Shown: positions 1-6,958, counted from the first letter of the stretch. The stretch: DNA of 9,605 bases from Clostridiales bacterium (GCA_009782975.1 WRIA01000010.1:1-9605); one strand, 5' to 3'. The notes: generated by a model from the letters alone, not told the origin. Numbers and translations: made by a program.

Positions 1-208
1 GGATACCAACTGCGACCCGGACGAGATAGATTATGTTATCCCCGGCAACGACGACGCCATCCGCGCCGTTAAACTACTGGCCGCCAAGATGGCCGACGCT
101 GTAATAGAAGCCCGCCAGGGCGAGGATAATATGGCGGCGGAAACCGGCGGGGAAGAAGAACATACAGCCCCGGTGCCGGAAGGGGAAATTTACGAGGAAG
201 AGCTTTAA
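1..208 (+). CDS. rpsB: 30S ribosomal protein S2, C-terminal end (partial)
   Basis: The gene begins before the window; the first complete codon is at position 2 and the stop is TAA at 206-208. The visible 68 residues start with [20 protein letters not shown], the conserved end of ribosomal protein S2, in which a predicted Asp/Pro segment is followed by IPGNDDAIR and a helix ([17 protein letters not shown]). S2 is a late-assembling protein of the small ribosomal subunit and helps recruit S1 or mRNA. The last 30 or so residues form a low-complexity acidic tail rich in Glu, Gly and Pro, ending EIYEEEL; such tails vary between species. The next gene is tsf, 43 bases downstream, which is the normal bacterial order and supports the identification. 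Confidence 0.95.
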   Translation, partial: DTNCDPDEIDYVIPGNDDAIRAVKLLAAKMADAVIEARQGEDNMAAETGGEEEHTAPVPEGEIYEEEL

Positions 209-251
209 TAAAAATCAACAATTATAGAAAATAGATTTTGGAGGGATACTT

Positions 252-902
252 ATGGCGGAAATAAACGCGCAAATGGTAAAAGAGCTGCGGGAAAGAACAG
301 GCGCGGGTATGATGGATTGCAAAAGGGCACTGGCTGAATCGGAGGGCGATGTGGATAAGGCCATAGATTTCCTGCGGGAAAAGGGCCTGGCCGCGGCGGC
401 CAAAAAAGCCGGGCGTGTGGCGGCGGAAGGCCTGGTGGAAGCCTATATTCATGGTGGCGGACGCATAGGCGTGCTGGTGGAGATAAACTGCGAGACCGAT
501 TTTGTGGCTAAAACGCCGGAATACAAGGAATTTTGCCGTGATATAGCTATGCAGGTAGCCGCCTCGAACCCGGAATATGTGCGCCGGGAGGAAGTGCCGG
601 AGGAAGTGCTGGAGCACGAACGCACTATAGCCCGTGCCCAGGCTTTAAACGAAGGCAAACCGGAAAAGATAGTGGAAAAGATAGTGGAAGGCCGCATAGA
701 AAAATATTTTAAGGAAGTATGCTTGCTGGAACAGCCCTTTATTAAGGATACCGACAAAATAGTGCAGCAGATAGTTACGGAAAAGATAGCCAAAATAGGC
801 GAAAACATCAGCGTGCGCCGTTTTGCCCGTTATCAGGTGGGCGAAGGCATAGAAAAGAAACAGAGCAACCTGGCCGAAGAAGTGGCCGCTATGACAAAAT
901 AG
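252..902 (+). CDS. tsf: Elongation factor Ts
   Basis: EF-Ts is the cytoplasmic guanine nucleotide exchange factor that regenerates EF-Tu-GTP during translation elongation. The 216-residue protein has the N-terminal UBA-like domain (about residues 1-45, with [16 protein letters not shown]) and the core motif [12 protein letters not shown] around residues 80-91, whose TDFV segment contacts EF-Tu. Near residue 136 it has [22 protein letters not shown], typical of the short EF-Ts form. At 216 residues it matches compact Firmicutes proteins and lacks the extra subdomain of the roughly 280-residue E. coli protein. The ATG at 252 follows a clear TGGAGGG ribosome binding site (239-245) and the protein starts with the usual MAEI. 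It lies directly after rpsB, with which it is normally cotranscribed. A hairpin with a U-rich tail follows the stop. Confidence 0.97.
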   Translation: MAEINAQMVKELRERTGAGMMDCKRALAESEGDVDKAIDFLREKGLAAAAKKAGRVAAEGLVEAYIHGGGRIGVLVEINCETDFVAKTPEYKEFCRDIAMQVAASNPEYVRREEVPEEVLEHERTIARAQALNEGKPEKIVEKIVEGRIEKYFKEVCLLEQPFIKDTDKIVQQIVTEKIAKIGENISVRRFARYQVGEGIEKKQSNLAEEVAAMTK

Positions 903-920
903 AGGCCTAAGGCTGTATGA

Positions 921-970
921 TAGAGGTTAGAAAAACGTCCGTGTTTTCTAGCCTCTAATTTCTTCTTTTA
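921..970 (+). terminator. Hairpin terminator or attenuator after tsf
   Basis: TAGAGGTTAGAAAA (921-934) pairs with TTTTCTAGCCTCTA (944-957), a 14-bp stem containing a single G-U pair and a 9-nt loop. A U-rich stretch, AATTTCTTCTTTTAT, follows. The position 19 nt after the tsf stop fits an intrinsic terminator of the rpsB-tsf transcript. The stem is AU-rich, so it may be leaky. No convincing promoter is visible between it and pyrH, so partial read-through into pyrH is plausible. Confidence 0.65.
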
Positions 971-977
971 TCCGTAT

Positions 978-2388
<1,411 letters not shown>

Positions 2389-2418
2389 CGTGTAAATAAA
2401 TTTGTTTAAATATTTCTA

Positions 2419-2447
2419 TTGATTTTTTCCGTTAAAGCGTTTACTAT
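2419..2447 (+). promoter_or_regulatory. Predicted sigma-70/sigma-A promoter of the ferredoxin gene
   Basis: TTGATT (2419-2424) as -35 and TACTAT (2442-2447) as -10 are separated by exactly 17 nt in an AT-rich stretch between frr and the ferredoxin. Transcription would begin near 2454, giving a leader of about 45 nt. An alternative -10, TATTAT, overlaps at 2445-2450. Confidence 0.6.
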
Positions 2448-2499
2448 TATGTATGCGAGCAAATAGTTGTTTGCTGTACAATTAAAAGGAGGTGTAAGT

Positions 2500-2664
2500 A
2501 TGGCTTTTGTGATCACGGAGGAATGTCTGGCCTGCGGCGCCTGCACGGCCGAATGCCCCAGCGGCGCTATACAGGAAGGCGATATCTATTCTATTAACGA
2601 CGATTGCGTGGAGTGCGGCGCCTGCGTGGATTGTTGCCCCAACAGCGCGATCCAGGAAAAATAG
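2500..2664 (+). CDS. Clostridial-type 2[4Fe-4S] ferredoxin
   Basis: This is a small cytoplasmic low-potential electron carrier, used in anaerobes by enzymes such as pyruvate:ferredoxin oxidoreductase and hydrogenases. The 54-residue protein contains two CxxCxxCxxxC clusters: Cys9, 12, 15, 19 and Cys36, 39, 42, 46, each ending in Cys-Pro, in two pseudo-symmetric halves. Cys45 is an additional cysteine next to the last ligand. Length and layout match classical Clostridium ferredoxins. I chose ATG 2500 because it follows a perfect AAAGGAGGTG site (2485-2494) and begins MAFVITEECLACGAC. The in-frame codon at 2467 would add an unlikely 11 residues and lacks such a site. The gene is a single transcription unit between its own promoter and a strong terminator hairpin. 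Which enzyme it serves cannot be told from the context. Confidence 0.95.
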   Translation: MAFVITEECLACGACTAECPSGAIQEGDIYSINDDCVECGACVDCCPNSAIQEK

Positions 2665-2707
2665 CACATAAAAAGAGAACCGCGTAAGCGGTTTTCTTTT
2701 TATGTGC
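2664..2707. terminator. Strong bidirectional terminator hairpin
   Basis: GCACATAAAAAGAGAACCGC (2664-2683) pairs with the segment 2688-2707 over 20 bp with one G-U, closed by the GNRA-type tetraloop GTAA (2684-2687). The GC-rich top CCGC/GCGG is followed by TTTTCTTTTTAT on the plus strand and TTCTCTTTTTATG on the minus strand. It can therefore end the ferredoxin transcript, whose stop codon touches its first base, and also the convergent glycosyltransferase transcript that stops 17 nt away. Confidence 0.85.
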
Positions 2708-2723
2708 AAACGTAGCAGGGCAG

Positions 2724-3449
2724 TTATATTTTTTTGCTGCGCATCACTTTCCACATAAATTTGGGGATAACAAGTATGCGCGGCAGGCGGCTGGGCTGCA
2801 ATATAAGCCGCCACAGCCACTCCAGACGCAGCCGCCGCATAAAACGCGGGGCGCGTTTTACCTTTCCGGCCAGCACGTCCAGGCTGCCGCCTACGCCTAT
2901 GGCTACGGCGGCTTTTAGGCGTTGCTGATAGTCAGCGCAAAAGCGCTCCTGGGCGGGCAGGCCCAATGCCACAAACAGCAGATCCGGCGCGGCCTGGTTT
3001 ATCTGCTCTGTCAAAGCGTGTTCCTTACCGGCAAAATAGCCGTGGTGCAGGCCGCATATATTAAGGCCCGCGTATGTATCCTTCAGCTTGGCCGCGGCTT
3101 CCTCCGCCACACCCGGCTTGGCCCCCAAAAGGTAAACGCGCCAGCCTTCCGTAGCGGCGCGGGCACAGGCTTCCTGCATAAGGTCTATGCCGGTGACCCG
3201 CTCTTTTAAGGGATTGCCCAAGCGGCGGGCTGCCCATAATATGCCCGCGCCGTCGGGTGTTACAAGATCGGCGCTTTCCACTATCCGCGCAAAGGCGGCG
3301 TCGCAAGTTGCCAGGTAAAGCCCTTCAGGGTTAAGGGTTATCACCCGTCTTAGACGCCTGTTTTCCCTGTTATCGTTTATGGCGGCGGCCAAAAAATCCA
3401 AGGCCGCCGCCATATCTGTTTCGTCTATCCGTATGCCTGAAATGCGCAC
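2724..3449 (-). CDS. TagA/WecG/CpsF family glycosyltransferase (GT26)
   Basis: Family members transfer N-acetylmannosamine or a related sugar from a UDP donor to a polyprenyl-diphosphate-GlcNAc lipid on the inner face of the membrane. In Gram-positives TagA/TarA does this to make the wall teichoic acid linkage unit. Motifs: VITLNPEGLY (36-45), ADLVTPDGAGI (60-70), RVTGIDL (84-90), VYLLGAKPGVAEEAA (105-119), LGLPAQE (162-168) and GVGGSLDVLAGKVKRAP (185-201). A basic/aromatic C-terminal tail follows (LRLEWLWRLILQPSRLPR), the segment thought to close the active site at the membrane. Thr38 and Asp66 appear equivalent to the catalytic Thr and Asp proposed for Thermoanaerobacter TagA. The GTG at 3449 gives 241 residues, the family length. 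The upstream in-frame extension to 3575 is basic low-complexity translation of the preceding gene. Only 4 nt separate it from the LCP gene. Confidence 0.88.
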   Translation of the reverse strand: MRISGIRIDETDMAAALDFLAAAINDNRENRRLRRVITLNPEGLYLATCDAAFARIVESADLVTPDGAGILWAARRLGNPLKERVTGIDLMQEACARAATEGWRVYLLGAKPGVAEEAAAKLKDTYAGLNICGLHHGYFAGKEHALTEQINQAAPDLLFVALGLPAQERFCADYQQRLKAAVAIGVGGSLDVLAGKVKRAPRFMRRLRLEWLWRLILQPSRLPRILVIPKFMWKVMRSKKI

Positions 3450-3453
3450 CCGC

Positions 3454-4719
3454 TCACCCCGCCGCTTTTGTTTGGTCCGGTTCCGCCGGTTCCGGTGTCT
3501 GGGATAGTGGTATATCCTGTGGCTGTTCTGTTTCGGGGGATGTTTCCTGCGGGTCCTCCGTTGCTCCTTCCGCATTTTCCGCCGGTTCGCCGCCTTCTTC
3601 GCCTTCGGCAGGGTCTTTATCCTCCCCGTTTAGGCCCGTGCCTTCCTCGTCCGGGTCCGCAGTGTCCTCGTCCTCATCCTTGGGCCTGGCGGGCGGCTTT
3701 TCAACACCCTTGCCCTCGTCGGTTATTATATGAAAATCCCCCACATGGCCGCCGGTTATCTCCGTTATCATATCCGATACGCCTTTTTTGCTTAGTATCC
3801 AGTAACTTATCCAGCCATAAGGAGTGTACATATAAAGCCCGTTACCCGGCAGGGAATACATGGGGATATTGTTAAGGTCTGTTCTGTACAGCGCGGCGCC
3901 CAAGTACAAAGCGTCGGTAAGGGCAAAGTTGCTGGAGGTATATTGCATACCTATAGTCACCAGCTCCGGCGCTTTAAAAAGGGAACTGGCGGCTATCTTG
4001 GCGGCCAGGGCGCGGATGAACAATTGCTGGTTTGCTACACGGTCTATATCGCCCATAGGCATATCTCTAAAGCGCACGAAACCCAATGCGTCGTAGCCGT
4101 TTAGTTTTTTCAGGCCCTTTTCCAGGTTGATATTTTCCGACGGCTTATACATCCTGCGGGGCACGTCTATTTCCACGCCGCCCAGCGCGTCTATCAGATG
4201 CGTAAATCCCTCGAAATCTATCTCCACGCAATGGTCCACCTCTATGCCGAAGGTGTATTCTATCACGCTCTCCAGCAGGGCCATGCCGCCGTAAAAATAG
4301 GCTTCGTTTATCTTGGTTTTTGTGGGGCTGCCGGGAAACTGCACATAGCTGTCTCTGGGGATGGAGAGCAGCTTAAGATCATCGTTATCCCAATCGTAAA
4401 AGGCCAGTATAATGGTGTCTGTGCGATATTTGTTCCCCCCCGGCCGCTTGTCGGCCCCCACCAGCAAAGCAACCTCCATACCGGTAAGACGCAGCACTTC
4501 CTCCCCGGCTTCCTCCCGCAGTACTTCTTTCCAGCCAAGGTCGTTCTTTATATCCAGCTCTATCTCCGGGGCGGTGGCAAAGGCATAGGTCATGCCTAAG
4601 TAGAAGCACCAGCCTATGACGAACAGCAGCAACAGAGTATAGCTTATCTTTTGCAGGGGCGGCAGCTTGCCGAACCACCCTGATTTTTGATTGCGTTCCT
4701 TAGACCAAAAATCGCTCAT
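3454..4719 (-). CDS. LytR-CpsA-Psr (LCP) family wall-polymer ligase
   Basis: LCP proteins are membrane-anchored phosphotransferases that move undecaprenyl-linked wall teichoic acids, capsules or similar glycopolymers onto peptidoglycan outside the cell. The 421-residue protein has a short cytoplasmic N-terminus, one transmembrane helix (about 25-47) and the LCP domain (about 82-320). Motifs are KYRTDTIIL (97-105), SIPRDSYV (119-126), KINEAYFYGG (136-145), IDALGGVEIDVP (176-187) and VRFRDMPMGDIDR (215-227). Arg99, Asp101, Arg122, Asp123, Arg216, Arg218, Asp226 and Arg227 are the likely lipid-diphosphate and metal ligands. Residues from about 335 form an acidic Glu/Pro/Gly tail. The ATG at 4719 follows AGAGGTG with 6-nt spacing; an upstream in-frame start at 4833 runs through the previous gene. 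TagA lies 4 nt downstream, suggesting both act on one polymer. Confidence 0.92.
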   Translation of the reverse strand: MSDFWSKERNQKSGWFGKLPPLQKISYTLLLLFVIGWCFYLGMTYAFATAPEIELDIKNDLGWKEVLREEAGEEVLRLTGMEVALLVGADKRPGGNKYRTDTIILAFYDWDNDDLKLLSIPRDSYVQFPGSPTKTKINEAYFYGGMALLESVIEYTFGIEVDHCVEIDFEGFTHLIDALGGVEIDVPRRMYKPSENINLEKGLKKLNGYDALGFVRFRDMPMGDIDRVANQQLFIRALAAKIAASSLFKAPELVTIGMQYTSSNFALTDALYLGAALYRTDLNNIPMYSLPGNGLYMYTPYGWISYWILSKKGVSDMITEITGGHVGDFHIITDEGKGVEKPPARPKDEDEDTADPDEEGTGLNGEDKDPAEGEEGGEPAENAEGATEDPQETSPETEQPQDIPLSQTPEPAEPDQTKAAG

Positions 4720-4735
4720 TATCAACACCTCTGTA

Positions 4736-5332
4736 TCATTTGGTAATGGTAACACTACGGGTAGTTTGATCCCAATCCACCTTGCAGTTAAATGCTTCGC
4801 TGATAAAGCGTATATGTACCAGAGTGTATTCACCGGCTATCAGCGGAGCCATGGGCATGGCATAGGGCCGGCCGTTTATGGTTGCGGTGGTGCGGCCTAT
4901 GGTAAGGGAAACGCTTTGCCCCTGGCCGCTGAAGATTACCTTGCGGGCGGCGGCGTCCCAAGCTACGTTTAAGCCCAGGGCTTCGCCTACAAAGCGGGCA
5001 GGCACCATCGTATAGCCCGCGCCCATTATTTGCGGCGGGGCAGGTATGGATACAGTTTTGCCGTTTACCAGCGCATGGGCATTGCCTATGGTAAGCACTA
5101 TGTTTAAGCCGCCGCCAAGCTGCTGCTCCAGTTGATCCAGACGCTGTTTTAAGGGCGCAAAGCTCTTTTGTACATAATCCTCCAGCCATTCCTGAGTGAT
5201 AAGAGGGTCGGCGGCGGAGCCGGGAGTATCGGCGCCGACCGGTATGGCGAAGGAAAACAGCAGGCCCAAAGCGCAGGCTATAAGGGATGCCGGCAACAGC
5301 CGCGGCAGGCAGGCGGCAAAAAACTTTTTCAG
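4736..5332 (-). CDS. Secreted stalk-domain protein (copper amine oxidase N-terminal-like)
   Basis: The 198-residue protein has a signal peptide: KKFF start, hydrophobic stretch to about residue 32, probable cleavage after Val-Gly-Ala34. LIAC (17-20) resembles a lipobox, but hydrophobic residues continue past it. A short coiled-coil-like helix (about 48-72, FAPLKQRLDQLEQQL) precedes two copies of a roughly 60-residue unit: LTIG...VNG...P...YTMVPARFVGEALGLNVAWD and LTIG...ING...P...YTLVHIRFISEAFNCKVDWD. This is the pattern of the copper amine oxidase N-terminal (stalk) domain, common in secreted Firmicutes proteins and not itself catalytic. I prefer a CTG start at 5332: AAGGGGGG lies 7 nt upstream and it supplies a basic n-region. 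The conventional choice is TTG 5296, which has no ribosome binding site. It lies 16 nt before the LCP gene, so a cell-envelope role is inferred. Confidence 0.8.
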   Translation of the reverse strand: MKKFFAACLPRLLPASLIACALGLLFSFAIPVGADTPGSAADPLITQEWLEDYVQKSFAPLKQRLDQLEQQLGGGLNIVLTIGNAHALVNGKTVSIPAPPQIMGAGYTMVPARFVGEALGLNVAWDAAARKVIFSGQGQSVSLTIGRTTATINGRPYAMPMAPLIAGEYTLVHIRFISEAFNCKVDWDQTTRSVTITK

Positions 5333-5355
5333 CGTTTAGCCCCCCTTGCCAAAGC

Positions 5356-5595
5356 CTAGCCCCGCGCCTCCAACACATGAACAGGCACGGGCAGGCATTT
5401 TAAGATGGCCAGAACATCTTTTTTGGCGTGTTTGGCCACCCACAGGGCCAGCTGACCCAGCCTGGCGTCCAGCGTAGTAACCAAAGCCAGGTTATCGTAG
5501 CCCTCCAACAGTTTGTTAAAAAAATCTATATCCCGCGGCGCTACTTCCACCAAAATCATTTCTTCCCCGCCGCTTAAGGGTTTGTTATCTTTCAT
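5356..5595 (-). CDS. Small DUF4911-like protein
   Basis: This 79-residue protein carries the sequence VEVAPRDIDFFNKLLEGYDNLALVTTLD near residues 16-43. It resembles the DUF4911 family of short, uncharacterised Firmicutes proteins; the match is from memory of the pattern and not from a search. No signal peptide, membrane helix or cysteine cluster is visible, so it is probably cytoplasmic. The ATG at 5595 follows GGAGGTG with a 9-nt spacer; in-frame GTG 5607 and TTG 5613 sit within or upstream of that site and are less likely. It is the first gene of the minus-strand envelope operon, 23 nt ahead of the stalk-domain gene if the CTG start is right. The function is unknown and nothing in the sequence suggests a reaction. 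Confidence 0.72.
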   Translation of the reverse strand: MKDNKPLSGGEEMILVEVAPRDIDFFNKLLEGYDNLALVTTLDARLGQLALWVAKHAKKDVLAILKCLPVPVHVLEARG

Positions 5596-5664
5596 GCGCC
5601 GCCACACCTCCAAAGCCAGAAGTAAGGTAAAAATACGTGTTTCCCCGCTTTTCTGTTCGCGTCC

Positions 5665-5693
5665 ATTATCTTTTCGCTACAGAAGGCAAAAAA
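5665..5693 (-). promoter_or_regulatory. Weak candidate promoter for the envelope operon
   Basis: On the minus strand GATAAT (5670-5665) is a good -10. The hexamer 17 nt upstream is TTTTTT (5693-5688), a poor -35. Transcription would start near 5658 and give a leader of about 60 nt before the DUF4911-like gene. No better candidate is visible on this strand. Confidence 0.25.
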
Positions 5694-5743
5694 CCTGCTT
5701 TTAATTTTTCTGCCTTGCGGGGCTACTATTTTTCCGCGGTTTA

Positions 5744-5752
5744 TGATATAAT
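5744..5752 (+). promoter_or_regulatory. Upstream extended -10 promoter of map (P1)
   Basis: TGATATAAT is a perfect extended -10 (TG, one base, TATAAT at 5747-5752) with no good -35, as is usual for this class. A transcript from here would carry the hairpin cluster in a leader of about 140 nt. Confidence 0.5.
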
Positions 5753-5764
5753 AGCTGCACAGGC

Positions 5765-5852
5765 CGAAATCTACGATTTCGAGGCTGAGCGCCTATTTTA
5801 TAACTGCGCATTTGCCAAAGGCAAATGCCAGTAGCAAACGCGTAAGCGTTTG
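5765..5852. repeat. Cluster of hairpin-forming palindromes
   Basis: Four inverted repeats lie within 88 bases. The first is CGAAATC (5765-5771), loop TAC, GATTTCG (5775-5781). The second is AGGC (5782-5785) with GCCT (5791-5794), followed by ATTTT. The third is ACTG (5803-5806), a bulged C, GCATTTGCC (5808-5816), loop AAA, GGCAAATGC (5820-5828) and CAGT (5829-5832). The fourth is CAAACGC (5835-5841), loop GTAA, GCGTTTG (5846-5852). The cluster lies between two copies of TGATATAAT. It could be a folded leader, an inserted small palindromic element, or a set of protein-binding sites. Confidence 0.6.
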
Positions 5853-5861
5853 TGATATAAT
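5853..5861 (+). promoter_or_regulatory. Proximal extended -10 promoter of map (P2)
   Basis: A second identical TGATATAAT (TATAAT at 5856-5861) would start transcription near 5868, about 32 nt before the map ATG. Its -35 region coincides with the last hairpin of the cluster (5835-5852), so DNA bound there could affect it. Confidence 0.6.
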
Positions 5862-5899
5862 CAGAACAAACAAAGAATCCGAGGTAAAAAACACATTAT

Positions 5900-6649
5900 A
5901 TGATCATCAAAAATCAGGCGGAACTTAGCGGCATGGAGGAGATATGCCGTATAGTGGCTATTGTGTTGCAACGTATGGGGCAGGCCATAGAGCCCGGCAT
6001 GACTACCAGGGAGTTGGACGAGATAGGGCGCGCGCTGCTTGCGGGCTACGGAGCGCGTTCCGCGCCCATTGCCTGCTACAAGTTTCCCGGCCACACCTGC
6101 ATAAGCGTTAACGAGGAAGTTGCCCACGGCGTGCCCGGCCCGCGCGTTATAGGCAAGGGGGATACGGTGAATATAGACGTATCCGCCGTAAAGGACGGTT
6201 TTTTTGGTGATACCGCGGCTACCTTTGCCGTGCCTCCGGTAAAGTTAAGCACAAAAAAGCTGATGGATTGTGCCGGACGCGCTCTTCACAAGGCCTGCGC
6301 CGTCGCGCAAAGCGGATACCCCTTAAACGGCATCGGCCTGGCGGTGGAAAAGGAAGCCCATAAGCACGGTTACAAGACCATCCGCAACCTGTGCGGCCAC
6401 GGCGTGGGCAAGACCCTTCACGACGAGCCGGAAAGCATAAGCAATTACTATGACAAGCGGGATAAACGCCTGCTGCAAAGAGGTATGGTGCTGGCCATAG
6501 AGCCCTTTATCTCCGAAAAGGAGCAGTTTGTGGATGAAACAGCCGATGGCTGGACGCTTAAAACGCCTAACGATTCCGCGGTGGCCCAGTTTGAGCATAC
6601 GCTGGTGGTGATGGATGGCCGCCCCTTGATTTTGACCTTGCCGGATTAA
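5900..6649 (+). CDS. map: Methionine aminopeptidase, type I
   Basis: The enzyme removes the N-terminal methionine from nascent proteins when the second residue is small. The 249-residue pita-bread fold has all five expected metal ligands: Asp93 (NIDVSA), Asp104 (GDTAATF), His167 (GHGVGKTLHDEP), Glu201 (AIEPF) and Glu232 (FEHT), plus the substrate-binding histidines His76 (NEEVAHG) and His174. There is no N-terminal zinc-binding extension, so it is the short bacterial type. The ATG at 5900 gives the family start (MIIKNQAELSGMEEICRI). GAGGT (5881-5885) is 14 nt away, rather far, so translation may be moderate. The gene stands alone instead of lying in the adk-map-infA ribosomal cluster, so it may be a second copy; that cannot be decided from this window. 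Confidence 0.95.
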   Translation: MIIKNQAELSGMEEICRIVAIVLQRMGQAIEPGMTTRELDEIGRALLAGYGARSAPIACYKFPGHTCISVNEEVAHGVPGPRVIGKGDTVNIDVSAVKDGFFGDTAATFAVPPVKLSTKKLMDCAGRALHKACAVAQSGYPLNGIGLAVEKEAHKHGYKTIRNLCGHGVGKTLHDEPESISNYYDKRDKRLLQRGMVLAIEPFISEKEQFVDETADGWTLKTPNDSAVAQFEHTLVVMDGRPLILTLPD

Positions 6650-6697
6650 AGCGCGGCCCCGCTGTAATTATTAACGGTGGCCAAAAACTCCTGCGGC

Positions 6698-6905
6698 AAG
6701 GCGTCGTACAAGTACGCTGCCTTCAAAAAAACCTGCGGGAAGGCGTCGTACTAATACGCTGGCCTCAAAAAATCTGCGGGAAGGCGTCGTACTTATACGC
6801 TGCCTTCAAAAAAAACTTCGGGAAGGCGTCGTACTAATACGCTGCCTTCAAAAAAACTTCGGGAAGGCGTCGTACTAATACGCTGACTCCAACAAACCTT
6901 TGGGG
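6698..6905. repeat. Tandem 41/42-bp hairpin repeat array, five units
   Basis: Units start at 6698, 6740, 6781, 6823 and 6864, with alternating periods of 42 and 41. Each begins AAGGCGTCGTA, then a 4-nt loop, then TACGCTGCCTT or a close variant, an A-run of 6 to 8 and a (C)TGCGGG or CTTCGGG linker. The two arms form an 11-position stem with one G-U and one U-C mismatch. Differences in the loop (CAAG, CTAA, CTTA) leave the inner CGTA/TACG stem intact. Unit 2 has GGCCTC, and unit 5 decays to GACTCCAACAAACC. Degenerate fragments flank it: 6678-6697 on the left, and AAGGTTTCGCC from 6906 on the right. It fills most of the 309-nt gap between map and the flavoprotein gene. There are no unique spacers, so it is not CRISPR, and the changing period argues against coding. 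Confidence 0.9.
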
Positions 6906-6927
6906 AAGGTTTCGCCTTTTGGGGCGT

Positions 6928-6933
6928 TATAAT
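6928..6933 (+). promoter_or_regulatory. -10 box of the flavoprotein promoter
   Basis: A perfect TATAAT lies 25 nt before the ATG of the flavoprotein gene, directly after the repeat array. No good -35 is visible 16-18 nt upstream; that position falls in the last degenerate repeat. Activation by a factor bound to the array is a possible explanation, but it is only inferred. Confidence 0.45.
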
Positions 6934-6958
6934 AAAATAAATATGGGAGGGCAAGTAT

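Larger units (their letters stand above)
5596..5899. other. Divergent intergenic region (contents)
   Basis: These 304 bases separate the minus-strand envelope operon from map. I see no credible gene. An imperfect inverted repeat lies at 5683-5716 (AAGGCAAAAAA with TTTTTCTGCCTT); neither side has a T-run after the stem, so it is not an obvious terminator. Two extended -10 boxes flank a hairpin cluster at 5744-5861. A weak minus-strand -10 lies at 5665-5670. A 65-codon reading frame crosses the hairpins (5637-5834) but shows no family features and no convincing ribosome binding site. Confidence 0.6.

Noticed and set aside
3450..3575. 42-residue basic N-terminal extension of the TagA-type gene.
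   Set aside because: It is the reading of the LCP acidic tail in another frame, and the GTG at 3449 gives the normal family length.
3468..3875. Plus-strand open frame of 135 codons.
   Set aside because: Antisense to the LCP gene, Pro/Arg/Leu-rich shadow with no family features.
4198..4599. Plus-strand open frame of 133 codons.
   Set aside because: Antisense to the conserved LCP domain and without a plausible ribosome binding site.
4720..4833. 38-residue N-terminal extension of the LCP protein.
   Set aside because: It overlaps the end of the stalk-domain gene; ATG 4719 has its own AGAGGTG site.
6698..6905. CRISPR array.
   Set aside because: There are no unique spacers; the whole unit, including linkers, repeats, and no cas gene is nearby.
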